Shown piece after piece: positions 52,525 to 63,235 of a stretch of 64,000 nucleotides of DNA (position 1 is its first letter; each line of letters begins with the position of its first letter). Made by a program: the position numbers and the translations under genes. The notes beneath the pieces are model-generated. The model had not been told where the DNA came from, ran no database searches, and worked only from the letters and a program-made list of their open reading frames with translations. This stretch comes from Phymatolithon calcareum. Taxonomy: Eukaryota > Rhodophyta > Florideophyceae > Hapalidiales. Location: assembly GCA_977006965.1 (NCBI GenBank), contig OZ345381.1, positions 558,001 through 622,000 on the forward strand, read 5' to 3'.

Positions 52525-53796
52525 AGTTTGGAAACATCTTGCTTTGGTTTTTGCTCGAGAAGTTCTTCTGCTAGTGTCAATTCATCCAGACGAGAAACGT
52601 CTTGTGCCCAGCTGTGAGACTAGGAGCATTAAACTTAGTGAAAAATAGAAGGACTCATCTGCGAACAGTGGCCTAAAACTCACGCTAATATTGTGATTTT
52701 TACTTCCCTTCAGGAGCAACGTTTGATCACTGTTTTCGTTCAATCGAATATGGAAATCCTTCAAGACCCAAGCTTCTCAGTTTTCCATGAGCGGCCACCA
52801 AGGGTATAATATAGTGTGAGGGTAGGCATGCTTCAACGGGCAACGTGATCGATTCCCTGAATTCCACTTCTCCTACCACATGTCTCGCATCACTGGGAGG
52901 ACGAAACGTGGACTTTCTTAATGGACTCTTGGTCTCATTGCTACGGTGTCAATATGAAGGCTTTTTCTTCTGGTGTGTCGGTCTCCGCGAAAATGGGACT
53001 CTTTAGGAGCCGCACAACTGTCAATTGCCATGTTCTTGCAGATCATGAACTGTATACCTTCCATCATCTCATCTGATTTTCAACTATTCTCTGTGGATAA
53101 TCAGCTCTCGTGTACAAAAGCAATATGACAGGTCAACTGGCTCACCTGGCATGCATGGTCCGTGCCCCCTCAAACTGTCAGAAAAGTGGATGAGGCTTTT
53201 TCTGCCGCAAAAAAACTTGAGGGCACGAATGGCCTTCCCATATTGGTTTAGAAATCAGTTGTGACTACAGAATTTACATTTTTTATTAAATTTTGATTTT
53301 TATCTGCAATTGTTATGGTCTCTGAACTGCTACATTCGCGGGGCGAAAAGCTGTGTCAAATTCGAGTTCCTGGTGTCTTCGCAATGCTTTTGCCCGGCAA
53401 AAGTGGCAATGCTGGACGTGCTGTCGAGAAGTATTATATTTTCTTTTCCGATATGCACGTCCTGCATTTCTTGGCGAAAGACGTTCACAATTGTACTCTT
53501 TTCATTTAGTAAACGTTTACCGTCTTAAAGTGCCGTCAGAGGCATTCTAAATATGCATCGGAACATCTCCGCTCTTACCTGTCACCCATATCTCAGTAGT
53601 ACTAACTTCTTTCGCACATGTTGAGTGCAGCTTCTGACTTTCAATATTGAAACCAAAGATAAAATCTACCGCCTGCCTCGGCAAGTAACTCGCTCCAGCT
53701 CTCTCATTCTGTATCCGCGATGGTCTAGTCAACCAGAGAGGAGTTGCTCAAATTTTCTCCTGGCGTTAACAGGATTTTGGAATATTGTCACTGAAT

Positions 53797-54093
53797 CTAT
53801 GTTCGAGCGGGTTGGTCCTTATCGGGGAACGGTACACGTGCCCGCTCGATCGCTTGCAGAAGGTGACACAACCTTGCTAGTTGAAGAATTGCTGGAATAG
53901 AATATCGGCAATAGACGGGGATTTTCCTCTTTTTCGAGCTGTCGAGTTCCCCGCCCGCTGTCTGCAATAGTGCGCCTTTCAGTTTTTTCGGTGATATCTT
54001 CTCTGCTATCCATGCTATGGCGTCGTCCGCATTGTCCACCTTGTAGCATTGCCGACATGTATTCCGGTGTCCAGAACGTCTATCCCCGGATGG
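53797..54093 (-). pseudogene. Zinc-ribbon-like coding relic without ATG
   Basis: A frame open from 54093 to a stop at 53797 has no ATG but looks coding. It has a basic Cys-containing start (GHRNTCRQCYK), then DNADDAIAWIAEKI and a Lys-rich stretch (KKLKGALLQ). The CxxC with nearby basic residues resembles zinc-binding ends of some transposases, but two cysteines alone are not diagnostic. An adjacent frame also reads coding-like upstream, suggesting a frameshift near 54090. Possibly a degraded transposon fragment. Confidence 0.25.
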
Positions 54094-54160
54094 TTATCCC
54101 TGAGGAGTCCATCGGGTTCAATATTTAGTGGAAAAAATGTTCTGGCACGTCCAAGCTTCT

Positions 54161-54212
54161 ATGATCTCCCAGGTCAATAAGCTAAGCTTAGCTCATGGAC
54201 CTGGGAGATGAT
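54161..54212. repeat. 52-bp imperfect palindrome centred on AAGCTT
   Basis: The 26-bp arms match with three mismatches; the outer blocks are ATCTCCCAGGTC and GACCTGGGAGAT. There is no spacer, so it would form a long hairpin or cruciform. Confidence 0.8.
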
Positions 54213-55633
54213 GCACTTTCTATTTCCATTTTGGTTGTCCTTGTGTTTCCTCCTGTCTTCCAAATTGCATTGGTCTCTATATATTTTAGATCATCTGTAT
54301 GCTGAAAACCAAGGTCTATTGTATTACTGTACAATATAGGGTCTGCGAGCTGATTGATTTTCAACGCCGGCGACACGAGGTCACCGAAATCTCATGACGC
54401 GTCAAATTAAGCATAGCGTGCCTCGCTGTCAAACGTGCTGGACGTCAGAATTGCAAGCAAGTCTTCATATCTTACAGATTTTGTCAGCTGACGGTGATCA
54501 TAGCTCTTCGTATCTGATTGGCGAAGCGAATTCCGTTCGATGTCCCAAATATTGTTTTATAATTATAAAAATGCATCTTTTTTGCATTAGGCAATCTTGC
54601 AAACGAGATGCATTTTTTAATAAAAAAATAGCTTTCTCCAATCTTGGAGCATCATGCAGATTCGAACATGTGTCACGGCTGGACAACAATACTGCTCGAC
54701 AACCGCAACAGATTTGCGACCGCTCGACCTCGCAGAATGGGCGGGAGATTCTTTTCAGAGGCCCCACGTGTTTCTCAGCTCAGCTCAGCTCAGCTGAGGC
54801 CAGGGGACACGGAGATTGCGCTTTGACTTGTCGAGATTGATGTTTGCAATCGCTAGATGGATAATGATAGACATGAGGGCGGGCGGGTGCTGTGCGAATA
54901 GGACTACAGAGAATTTGGTGGAAAAGAGAAAGCTATGCTATGCTATGCGGATGCAGTCAGTCAGTCCATCATGGATGCAGTCCGCCCCCGGAAAGTATTG
55001 CATAGCATAGTATATTATTACAGTTTTAACGTTGTACAGTATGCTCCAAGAGAGATTTCACGTCTGTTCGCGAGGTGCTCTACAGTAAATACTTTCAAAA
55101 TACCCTAGTAGGTACAGTATCATATGCCAACCAACCGGACAAATGCCGCAAGAAAAACGAAAGAAAGAAGTTGAGAAAGTGTTTAAGCCCGCTGCCTTCG
55201 TTTATCCGCCTCGCACGCATGTTTGAAGACGGTAGTAAGCGCTCTCTGTCAGTTAAAAGCGTTTGGTGCCGTGCAATCCTCCCGAGAAAGCGGAAGATGA
55301 ACTAGTTGAGAAAAGTAGAAAGAAAAGTAGAAAGAAATAGTAGGTTGTCGTATGTGTGTAGCGATCCATTCTTTTCGCTCATCCTCGACATATGGAGGAG
55401 ATCAGAAGGAGCATGCACAAGCCCTGAATATTACAGTAGTGTACACAACAGCGTCCGTTCTTGCCAGAAAAGCTCCGGCCGGTATTCATTGTCCAAGAAC
55501 ATCGCCCGCTTTACACCAGCGCTGCCATTCCCCTTGGCGGCGCCGGTTCCAGCGGCGACTCGGCAAAAACATTAGGTTGGACAGCATCGCCCCCATGCAA
55601 TGAAAACTGTCCTCCATCTTACGACAATAGGTC

Positions 55634-56521
55634 TTAGTTGGTAAGTGTGTCCTGTCCGACAAGACTGAGAAGTGTCAAGCCACATGTGTTAGGCACAGAA
55701 TACTTGTCCGTGTGCAGGTCCACCGTCTTGTTCTCACCGGCGCCAGTAGCAGGGGATTCATTTGCACCACCCTCTGTTGACGCATTGCCAGGTGCAATCT
55801 TTGCCTCGACGCCGTCCGCGACATTCGCTCCAACCGGGTTCTGCCGCTTTGCCTCACGCATGAGACGCATGAAATACTTCTGCGAATGCGTGCGTACCTG
55901 CGTCATGTTGCGAGTCCCGACATAATTGGATATGGAGCGAAGGTCCTTATGTCCAAACTGATTCAGGGCCTCCAGAAACAATTTATGTTCCTCCGGCGTC
56001 CAATACCGCGACTGTCCCGGTATCTTCGCCTTGGTGGCACGCTCCTTTTTCGACTTGGAACCGGTCTTACGAATCGAACCAGGGGCGGAGGCAACCTTTG
56101 ACTTCTTCTTGGAGGAATCCTTCTTCATACCAGAGGAGAACTCACTGCAATCAGACAAAAGTTCTTTCGACCCACACTTCGTATCGCTGGAAGACAACGG
56201 AGAGCCCTCCCGTTGCAACGGCGCAGTAGAGGGCACAGCACCCTGGATACTGGAGTCCTCACGTCCGTAAGGCTGCATATTGGGCGACTCGACGCCGCTG
56301 GTTCCCGACGCCGCGACGCTGGCGCGGTGCTTCATTCGGGCAAGACTGTCCTGCAGCGTGGCGATATTTTCGCGAGCGGACGCAAGCTCGAGTTCGAGCG
56401 CGGCGCGGGCGCGACGCTCTTCGTCGAGATGGCGTAGTGTTTCGTTGTGCTTGTGTGCTGGCACGCAGTCCGCAGGTGTCGCTTTTGCCTCGGCGGCAGT
56501 GCTGTGTAATTCGCAGGCCAT
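55634..56521 (-). CDS. MYB-related transcription factor, SHAQKYF class
   Basis: A 295-residue protein with a single MYB/SANT repeat at about 171-220. The repeat begins [19 protein letters not shown] and ends with THSQKYF (211-217), the variant signature of plant and algal CCA1/REVEILLE- and MYBST1-type one-repeat MYBs. An N-terminal charged helix (about 26-66, [20 protein letters not shown]) probably forms a coiled coil for dimerisation. A Ser-rich linker and a Lys-rich NLS-like stretch (about 133-166) precede the MYB domain. It should bind DNA in the nucleus. Family members include circadian and stress regulators, but the role here is unknown. Single exon, ATG at 56521; the upstream region is GC-rich. 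Confidence 0.87.
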   Translation of the reverse strand: MACELHSTAAEAKATPADCVPAHKHNETLRHLDEERRARAALELELASARENIATLQDSLARMKHRASVAASGTSGVESPNMQPYGREDSSIQGAVPSTAPLQREGSPLSSSDTKCGSKELLSDCSEFSSGMKKDSSKKKSKVASAPGSIRKTGSKSKKERATKAKIPGQSRYWTPEEHKLFLEALNQFGHKDLRSISNYVGTRNMTQVRTHSQKYFMRLMREAKRQNPVGANVADGVEAKIAPGNASTEGGANESPATGAGENKTVDLHTDKYSVPNTCGLTLLSLVGQDTLTN

Positions 56522-59346
56522 TGCGAGGTTGGTTCAAAGATGAATGTGCGTAACAAAAGCAGCGCGGAGGTTGTGTCGTCGGCGGGGTGGGGGTGGGGCA
56601 GGCGAGCGCGGGCGGCAAGTTATAGGTGTAGCAGAGAGGTCGGCAGCTTGGCTGACACAGACACGAGAGGGCGCGGGTGTTGTAGCCTGCAAAGCAAGCG
56701 AGGCCCCCATTTTGGGTGCCTGGAGGTGGGCAAAACTGACCTTGCCGAGCAGTAGTCAAATGGAAATTTTGTCAGATGCTGACGGACTGTACTGCATCAG
56801 AGATGCATAGCACAGAAAATATGCAAATTTCACGGTTCGTCCAATTGCAATGAGCCAACGGGCGGGCTGCATGTCAGTTCGTCAGCACCCTTTCGCGGCG
56901 GCGGGAGCGGTGAAAACTGGAGATTTTTTGACCCAAAAAATCTCCCCTCGCAGCCAAAATCAGCACTCATTCTCGCCGCCGGTTTTGGAGCAGCTCAAAG
57001 GACCAACAGAGCAGACAGGGGCGGTTCCAGATTGATTCAAAAAATGGAATCAGCGACGACCTTTAGCCAGTCGCGAGACGCCAATGAGGAGGTTGCGGAA
57101 TGAAATACTTTGACCACCGGAATATCAACTATGTTTCGCGTCACAATTTTTTAATGTATCATCATGATCATCATGCATGCATGCCAAGCCCGTCATGTCC
57201 ACAAAGCTTACTTCGAGCTGCTGCACCTCGCGCCCGACGACGGTGCTCCAGCACGACAGACACCCCATTTGCGGCACCATCGACGTAGACACTGCTGTCC
57301 GGCTTCGACGGCGATCTGTTACTCGCCAGTTTTAGGTGGGCTGACACGGCGAGTGGGCAGGCGGGGACCAACGGACCACACAACGGGGCTGTCGACAGAG
57401 GGGCAATTTGATTCTCTAGCTTACATTGCCTCCATCTGTGCCCAATCTCGGGGCTGATCTGGCGCCAACAATCGACGTCGCATTACAGTACGTGCTGACC
57501 ATATATAGCTTACGCTGATTGGATGAACGCAAGACGGACACGTCTATTAGTCGACGAAGTACTGCACGTGTAGCGTATGATACGCTACTCTGAAGATTCA
57601 ACACTACTGTACATTTAATGACATATGAAAGTGATTGAATTGAGTTTTTTGCATTGTTTTTTGAGCTCCAAGAAATGCAACTAATGAAATCAAAGAACTT
57701 AATATCTCAAATCTCCTCACCTAGGTCCAACATAGCAATCCTCCACTCACAGTCACCGGGATGTTATTATGTCGGCAGAATTTCCAGAGTCCAGTTTCAT
57801 GACATCACTTCTCCGTGTTGCGGGTGCCATTATTGTCGACCGGAGACTGAAAGTCAGTTTTTTTCAGCGCCTTTTTGCTGCTGCAGCTCCCGCGGAACCA
57901 AGTTGATTGTGTCCTCCACGTGCTCATCTGATTGTGATCTCCGCCACACTTTTTGTTGAACACACTTGCTCGTTGCTTCTGGTGCCAGCAATCGTTCCTC
58001 GCCCTACGTTATAGCAAATTCAAATCGCTGTTCGCCGTATACTGTACAGTATCTTCGCAGTACTACACCGTACTGCACTATTGCGTCAGGTGTCGTAGTG
58101 CTTCGAGATAATCAAACCCTCTAACTCTTTGATGACTACACAGACGGCATCGTCCCTCCTGCGTCCGACTAGCGCAATCTCATGAGCTTCGCGCCGATAA
58201 AAATTGTGATTCAGACAAAAGGGCTAAGAAACGGTTCTGAGATACGACACTACACGTGCAGTCGGGATTTCTGCACATTACCATTATGGTTGTTTCACTA
58301 CAGGATCAATGTGTCTGAACAGCACATAAGAAATATTTCTTCACACTTGCTGGCGGTCACACATTTGCAGGTACTGTCGAAACTTCCTATCATCCATAGA
58401 CGCACGATCAATGGGCAGGCGCGACTGGGCAATGAAATGATACGGAAGACAAGCGATCTTATGGAGCAAGCAATGTGTACCAAGTTGATCGCAGAAGGCC
58501 GTGGGATACCGAGTTGTTGTGACTGTCCCAAAGCTAAAGATTTCGCATTATGGAGTAGAATCTGCAGACCCCGACATAACGACACGTTTTCCAATCGTCA
58601 CCCCGAAAACAACTCAATGCACATCCCGACAATCCTCGACGAGCAATGGGTTTCCTGCAGTGACGTCGAGGCCATCTTTAGCTTGTGCACAATGGGGACG
58701 ACAGGATACTTTTTTGACCGAATTCGGTACTTCCAAAAATATGTATATTCTTTGCAGTACTGACTTTTTTTTAAACTGAACATTTTTAATCTTTAGATTT
58801 TCGCTTTTATGGGAACTGAACGTTCTTAATCTATAGATTATTAAAATCTATAGATTAAAAACCTTCAGTTTCCATAAAATCGTTTGTTTCTACGTCTCGC
58901 TCAGTTGCCTGTACCCAATATTGTTTGGAGCTCTCAGCTCTGTTCCAGTGCACATATTGGGCAGTAATAGCATACCAGCGTTAAACTGAGTGCTCCAAAG
59001 AAAAATATGACACAAATTCATGTTGTGGATATCCACATGGTTTTGTACTTGCTGCAGTAGTGATTTCTACTGAGTGATGAAAAGTTCAGGAAGTCTTCTT
59101 GAGAAGAAAACATGCCGGTGTCCGTTTTCTAGGAACCTTCATAATTACTCGCCGCAGGGAGGACTGCATGTACCGAGGACAGCATCTAGAGTGTGATATA
59201 GATACTTCACTCTGCCATACTTCGAATATCTGTCAATAAGAATGCCGTTTTTTCACATTAATCAGTTGTTGAACGCAGTCGTAGTTGCGTTGTTAAGTGC
59301 TTCGTAAAAGCACACTATAGGGCACCCCGCACAGTAAAGTCTTCTG
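56522..59346. other. Spacer upstream of MYB
   Basis: A 2.8-kb region with the MYB promoter at its left end. It has palindromic ATGATCATGAT-type sequence near 57160, a perfect palindrome ATACTGTACAGTAT at 58039-58052 and a 35-bp-arm hairpin at 58805-58879. One 193-codon ATG frame (58182-58763, plus) has no recognisable domain and an overlapping frame of similar quality, so I do not call it a gene. Confidence 0.5.
58805..58879. repeat. Hairpin with 35-bp arms
   Basis: The arms 58805-58839 and 58845-58879 are reverse complements except for three mismatches, around a five-base spacer (ATTAA). The inner part is AATCTATAGATT on both sides. A partial third copy of the arm lies just upstream (about 58775-58800), hinting at a small non-autonomous element. 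Confidence 0.85.
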
Positions 59347-59361
59347 CATGAATTCGTTTGT
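59347..59361 (+). repeat. Left target-site duplication of the LINE insertion
   Basis: CATGAATTCGTTTGT, identical to 60311-60325. The bases outside both copies differ, so the duplication is exactly 15 bp. Confidence 0.85.
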
Positions 59362-60218
59362 CCTACCTCGGGATCAGTATGAACAACAACGGAGTCACCG
59401 ACGATACAGCAATCTCAAGAGTTCGGAATGCGATGGGATGCATACACAAACTCCGCCAGATTGGCTTGAACGTCAGAGGACTCCAACCAGCCACGTACAT
59501 CAGGATTTTCAAGTCGTTGATTCTCCCCAAATGGGAGTATGCCATTCACCTGACCCCGATCACGAAACGATTACTATCGGCAATTAAAGCAGCAGAAGGT
59601 CTTTTCTACAGATACGTTTTCGGAAAATATGCCGAGTATCGAAGGGAGAGGATGCGAGTGCTCTGCCGTCTCGCCAGCCCACAGATGAGGAGAATGCACC
59701 AGGCTGAAAGGTTCGCCTTAAGCTTGGTAAGACGGAGGAAGTTCCTGGAGCTTTCAGAAGAATACCAGGGAAGAGAAGATGATCTGGAAGACGTATCAAA
59801 GGACAATGAGTAGCTCGGGGAAGAGGAACACCTTAAAGAAGCTCTGAAACAAGCGGAAGAAGGTATGGTGTCAAAAAAGCGACGCATACAAGCAACAGTC
59901 AAAGTCTGGTCGTTGGAAGAAGACGGCTGGACAGTTAAAATCCCGATCGGCGTACCGAACGACCTACCAGGAGTGCTATATATAAGGGACAGAACTGCGC
60001 GGTTGAGATGCCTGAGAGTCATTTTCAACAGCGTTCCTTTGTGGAGAAAATCCATTCTGGCGAAGTACTTTGGGACTGGTGCTGTGGTGGAGCTTATCGT
60101 ATTGCAACGTATACCACGGTCTATGAAGATGGACCAAGAAACGGAATATGAATGCAAAAGACTCACTCGGGTCCTCACAGGGAGAGAAATTTGGATTAAG
60201 GAGATATTAGAAGGATAG
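59362..60218 (+). pseudogene. Reverse transcriptase C-terminal remnant with internal stop
   Basis: The frame begins YLGISMNNNGVTDD. It continues through the thumb-type segment found after the catalytic core of LINE RTs (SRVRNAMGCIHKL, YIRIFKSLILPKWEYAI), where the family pattern is a YxxLVxPxLEYG-like block. A TAG at 59811-59813 interrupts it, and the same frame then runs on to the TAG at 60216-60218 (VPLWRKSILAKYF and onward). The two halves share one phase, so only a point mutation separates them. Confidence 0.75.
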
Positions 60219-60310
60219 TAGAGAGATGAATATGGAAAACAGCGAGAAGCTGCCCTGTTACTCAAATTGAGGCTTTGGGAGCTTTTAAAATAAATCAACA
60301 TATATCCCCC
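59362..60310 (+). mobile_element. 5'-truncated non-LTR retrotransposon (LINE) copy
   Basis: A 949-bp insertion bounded by identical 15-bp direct repeats. It begins inside the reverse transcriptase at the YLGI motif and ends with a short 3' UTR (60219-60310) finishing ...ATATATCCCCC, without a poly(A) tail. The combination of 5' truncation and a target-site duplication is the mark of target-primed reverse transcription. The copy is dead: it has no RT catalytic core, no endonuclease and an internal stop. An autonomous parent must exist or have existed elsewhere. Confidence 0.8.
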
Positions 60311-60325
60311 CATGAATTCGTTTGT
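60311..60325 (+). repeat. Right target-site duplication of the LINE insertion
   Basis: The second copy of the 15-bp direct repeat CATGAATTCGTTTGT, directly after the element's 3' end. Confidence 0.85.
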
Positions 60326-60864
60326 TAGAAAACGCGTACCCGCGAGGACGGTTGATGTCCTTACTATTGTGTTGAGTCCGATTGTTATCCATTGGTTAGT
60401 CTAGGGAGATTCTTAAGAGGTGCGATCTCCTCGTATTTGATATACCGGAAGCAGTATAGGCAAAACATGCACACACTCTGTTCAATTGGCGGAAAGTTGA
60501 ACCTTTTTCTGTTATCGCTGGACAACAAAACTATCTGCGGATCCAGACGAGATACAGCATATTTCTTTCTCCGTAGGTATATCCAGATACAGTAGAACCA
60601 ACACCACAGTGAGTTGATCACTTCTAATCCAATGATTGAACTGGAGGAGGGGCGAACAAAAAGAAAAAGTCCAGAGTAAATTGGGTCATCGAAACTGAAA
60701 GGAAGTAAACTCTTATCTTTTGGTGCTCTAGTCGTAACAGAATTTACGGTCAAGCCTATTTAGATCTACAGTGTTCTGCTTACAACAAGTTCGTTGAAAA
60801 CATGAAGCGCCGTGCTGCTCTTTGCTTTTCAATAGATGAAAGTGAGTACAATACTCTTAAGTAA
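60326..60864. other. Spacer between LINE copy and C2 gene A
   Basis: A 539-bp stretch with only short chance frames. I see no gene or repeat. Confidence 0.5.
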
Positions 60865-61422
60865 TTAGTCATCGGTGTGGATACGAGAGGACATGAGTTG
60901 GAAAAAGTTAACTGCAAAAGAGAAAGAAAAAGAACGCGTTAGCATCTGACTCTGCATTGCTGCACACGAGAAGAGGAGTGATTGAAACCTACCATCACCT
61001 TCCTCATACTCCACGGAAAGATCGATGATGCCGATACTCTCACCATTTGCATCGAGCATTTCGAATTCTCCGGCAACAGGTCCGCTCTCAATGTCGCTAA
61101 AAGCGATCTCAAACGTTCCGAGAAGATCATCCCTGTTGAATGTGTCTTCGTCCATCAATCGGAAAATCAGCTTCTCATAATCTCCCTTAATGTGCTTCAC
61201 GCAAGTGCTACTCAGTGAGCCACAGAAGTTGGGTCAGTGGATCGTCAAGATGAATGCGGTAAAGAGAGAATTCCGCACATACCTGTCCCAGGATGGACTG
61301 AAACTATCAGACTCATCGGTATTCCAAACCTCACGGGTATCACAAAGCACCTTGACGTAGAGATCATTACGGAACTGGAAGCTACCGCCCCTAATCCAAA
61401 TCTTGAGTTTGCCTTCCACCAT
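60865..61422 (-). CDS. C2-domain protein A (three exons)
   Basis: A small single-C2-domain protein of 133 residues. Exon 1 is 61283-61422, exon 2 is 60993-61207 and exon 3 is 60865-60911. The start is MVEGKLKIWIRGG at 61422. The C2-type pattern is visible: a first strand LKIWIRGG, NDLYVKV, SPSWDST, then FRLMDEDTFNRDDLLG with the acidic loop and the following strand. Such domains often bind Ca2+ and membranes; here several loop Asp/Glu residues are kept, but Ca2+ binding is inferred. The protein ends VNFFQLMSSRIHTDD. A TATA box lies about 75 bp upstream. It is a tandem paralogue of the gene at 63.2-63.7 kb and differs from it by one intron. Confidence 0.75.
60912..60992 (-). other. Intron 2 of C2 gene A (absent in gene B)
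   Basis: An 81-bp phase-1 intron with donor GTAGGT and acceptor TTTTGCAG after a pyrimidine tract. It has no stop and is a multiple of three, so it can be misread as coding. Removing it gives EEGDVNFFQLM, which matches EPGDVNFFQLM in paralogue B, where no intron exists. Confidence 0.8.
61208..61282 (-). other. Intron 1 of C2 gene A
   Basis: A 75-bp phase-2 intron with donor GTATGT and acceptor GAGTAG, at the same position and phase as intron 1 of paralogue B. Confidence 0.75.
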
Positions 61423-61497
61423 GTTTGCTCTGTGCTTGGAAACAATTTAGGTTGATGTTGCGTCCAAAAATCGAGACTGCTCAGATTTTTGGTCTCA

Positions 61498-61503
61498 TAT
61501 ATA
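61498..61503 (-). promoter_or_regulatory. TATA box of C2 gene A
   Basis: TATATA on the minus strand about 76 bp upstream of the ATG at 61422. A TATA-like box occurs at a similar distance in the paralogue. Confidence 0.5.
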
Positions 61504-63235
61504 GGCGTCAAAATAGGTGAATGCTAAGCAGGAAGCATGTTGGGTGCATAGTCCCTATCTGCATTAAATAGCTGGGGGCACGAGCTCCATGTAATGTCCT
61601 ATTCAGATCATCATGGACAGATATGAATACTCAGTCCCGACGAAGCAGCTTACGGCCGTTGAAAGAGAACTGGGGGAGTAATGACGAAATCGTGCTCAAT
61701 TTCCGCTCAAAGCGTGGGCAATGAGGCCACAATAAGCAACGGAATCTGACTTTACAACGACCTTCATTACATTAAGATTATTGACACTGATCATGATACT
61801 TTAACAGCTTTTGGTCCCGAAACAAGGTCACTCAATCCTTTTGGAAAATGCTGAACTGGCGTCACTGCTTTCAAGGGCCGAAGAGAATAACCAGAGATGA
61901 CGTTGCATCTGTTCCGTTAGTAGTCTCATAGACTACCGTGAGGAGCACAAGAATTTGGAATTGGATATTATCAATTCGTTGCAAATTTGCATAGATATCG
62001 TGTCTTATTCAGCATTAAAAGGCAGTTGCTCCAAAGCATGAAGCAACGTAACTGTCAAGTAAGCCGTCTATGAGCATTGAATGACTGAAAGCTACTGATG
62101 ATCATCGCTTTGGATGCAAGAGGAAGAAGTTGGCCAAGTTTCCTGCATCCCACCAATCCGGAGAAGTCCAGCATACATTAACAGTGACTAATACAGTAAA
62201 TCCGTTACCTTGTCTGCATTAGTCCATATGCAAGCATGTGCTCTATCTTTACAGCTTATGTTGATACGAGAAGGGCGAGGTATGCATGAGGGTCAAAAGA
62301 CGAGATTGTGGTGTAAACACGAAGGAGTATGAGCCGACTCCTATGCTACATCAACATTGCCATTGAAAAGGAATTTTCCACTGGAGAAAAGGTTGAATTA
62401 ATCTACAGCCCCGTGTGCAATTCTAAAAACGCACCCGTGCAGCTCCTCTCGTATCTTAAATACCAAGTTAAAGGAGCAGCTGCCTTGAGTAGGGTTGTTG
62501 CGTGTTCGCATTCGATTTGTAGTATTTCGACTTCTGTGGTCTGTGTAGGCCAGGCTGTCCGGAACGAAACACCCCTAAGGGTAGTGCTGACTGCGTTCGG
62601 TGGGAAAATTTCCCAAGAGCTTGCCCATTTATTTACTAATCGATGGACCTCTCTCGGACGGCGCCTCCCTTTCTGGTGTAAAGACTGTCTGCCTCGGGCC
62701 ACTAGGTCAGAGATACGTTAATTTGAGAGCTCACAATCCAGACGGTCCCAATGTCTCTGGTGAATGGCCAGGCTACTCTCAGGGGATAAAGATCTCCAAT
62801 TCCCATGGATATTACACTTATTGAGGTGGATAACGCAGGTATGCTGCTGGCACTGTGAAACTGTGGACTCAATTGGAGTGTAGGACTGCATAATTTACCG
62901 CCAATCTTCATCTGTCCTGATGCAAACTTGTAATTCAATTGCGTGTTTGATTCGCTCAAGTTGAGTGCAAGATGCAATGAACGCATACCGCAGGACAGAT
63001 TCTGAGGTCAATAAATGAGAAAAGATTGAGACAAAGAATTTTAGGTCACGGTTTACACTACAGATGCCTTCTCTAGAATGAATCACATGAACCTCCGCTG
63101 TACACTATCTATGCATAGTGAATGTCCCAAACTAGGCCTAGCTGCCTTGTGTGTTCAACCCCCCACAGAAAATCAAGTTGCACCTCAATGCTGAAAGGAG
63201 AAATATGTGCCTTACATAGCTGTTTCACACAGAAC
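61504..63235. other. Spacer between the two C2 genes
   Basis: A 1.7-kb region without a recognisable gene. A 130-codon frame (62329-62721, plus) has no domain. I found no third C2 copy here. Confidence 0.5.

Larger units (their letters stand above)
52525..55633. other. Spacer with transposon-like relics and hairpins
   Basis: A 3.1-kb region without an intact gene. Weak coding-like frames are 53315-53509 (plus, 64 codons) and 53797-54093 (minus, listed separately). Hairpins are at 54161-54212 and about 54563-54620 (arms AAAAATGCATCT/AGATGCATTTTT). A CAGCT tandem run lies at about 54775-54797. Inverted and direct repeats lie at 54938-55010 (CTATGCTATGC/GCATAGCATAG; GGATGCAGTC twice). No family is assigned. 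Confidence 0.5.

Noticed and set aside
58182-58763. 193-codon ATG frame on the plus strand
   Set aside because: No recognisable domain, and an overlapping frame looks equally plausible, so coding is not supported.
62329-62721. 130-codon plus-strand frame between the C2 genes
   Set aside because: No domain and no similarity to the C2 paralogues; treated as a chance frame.
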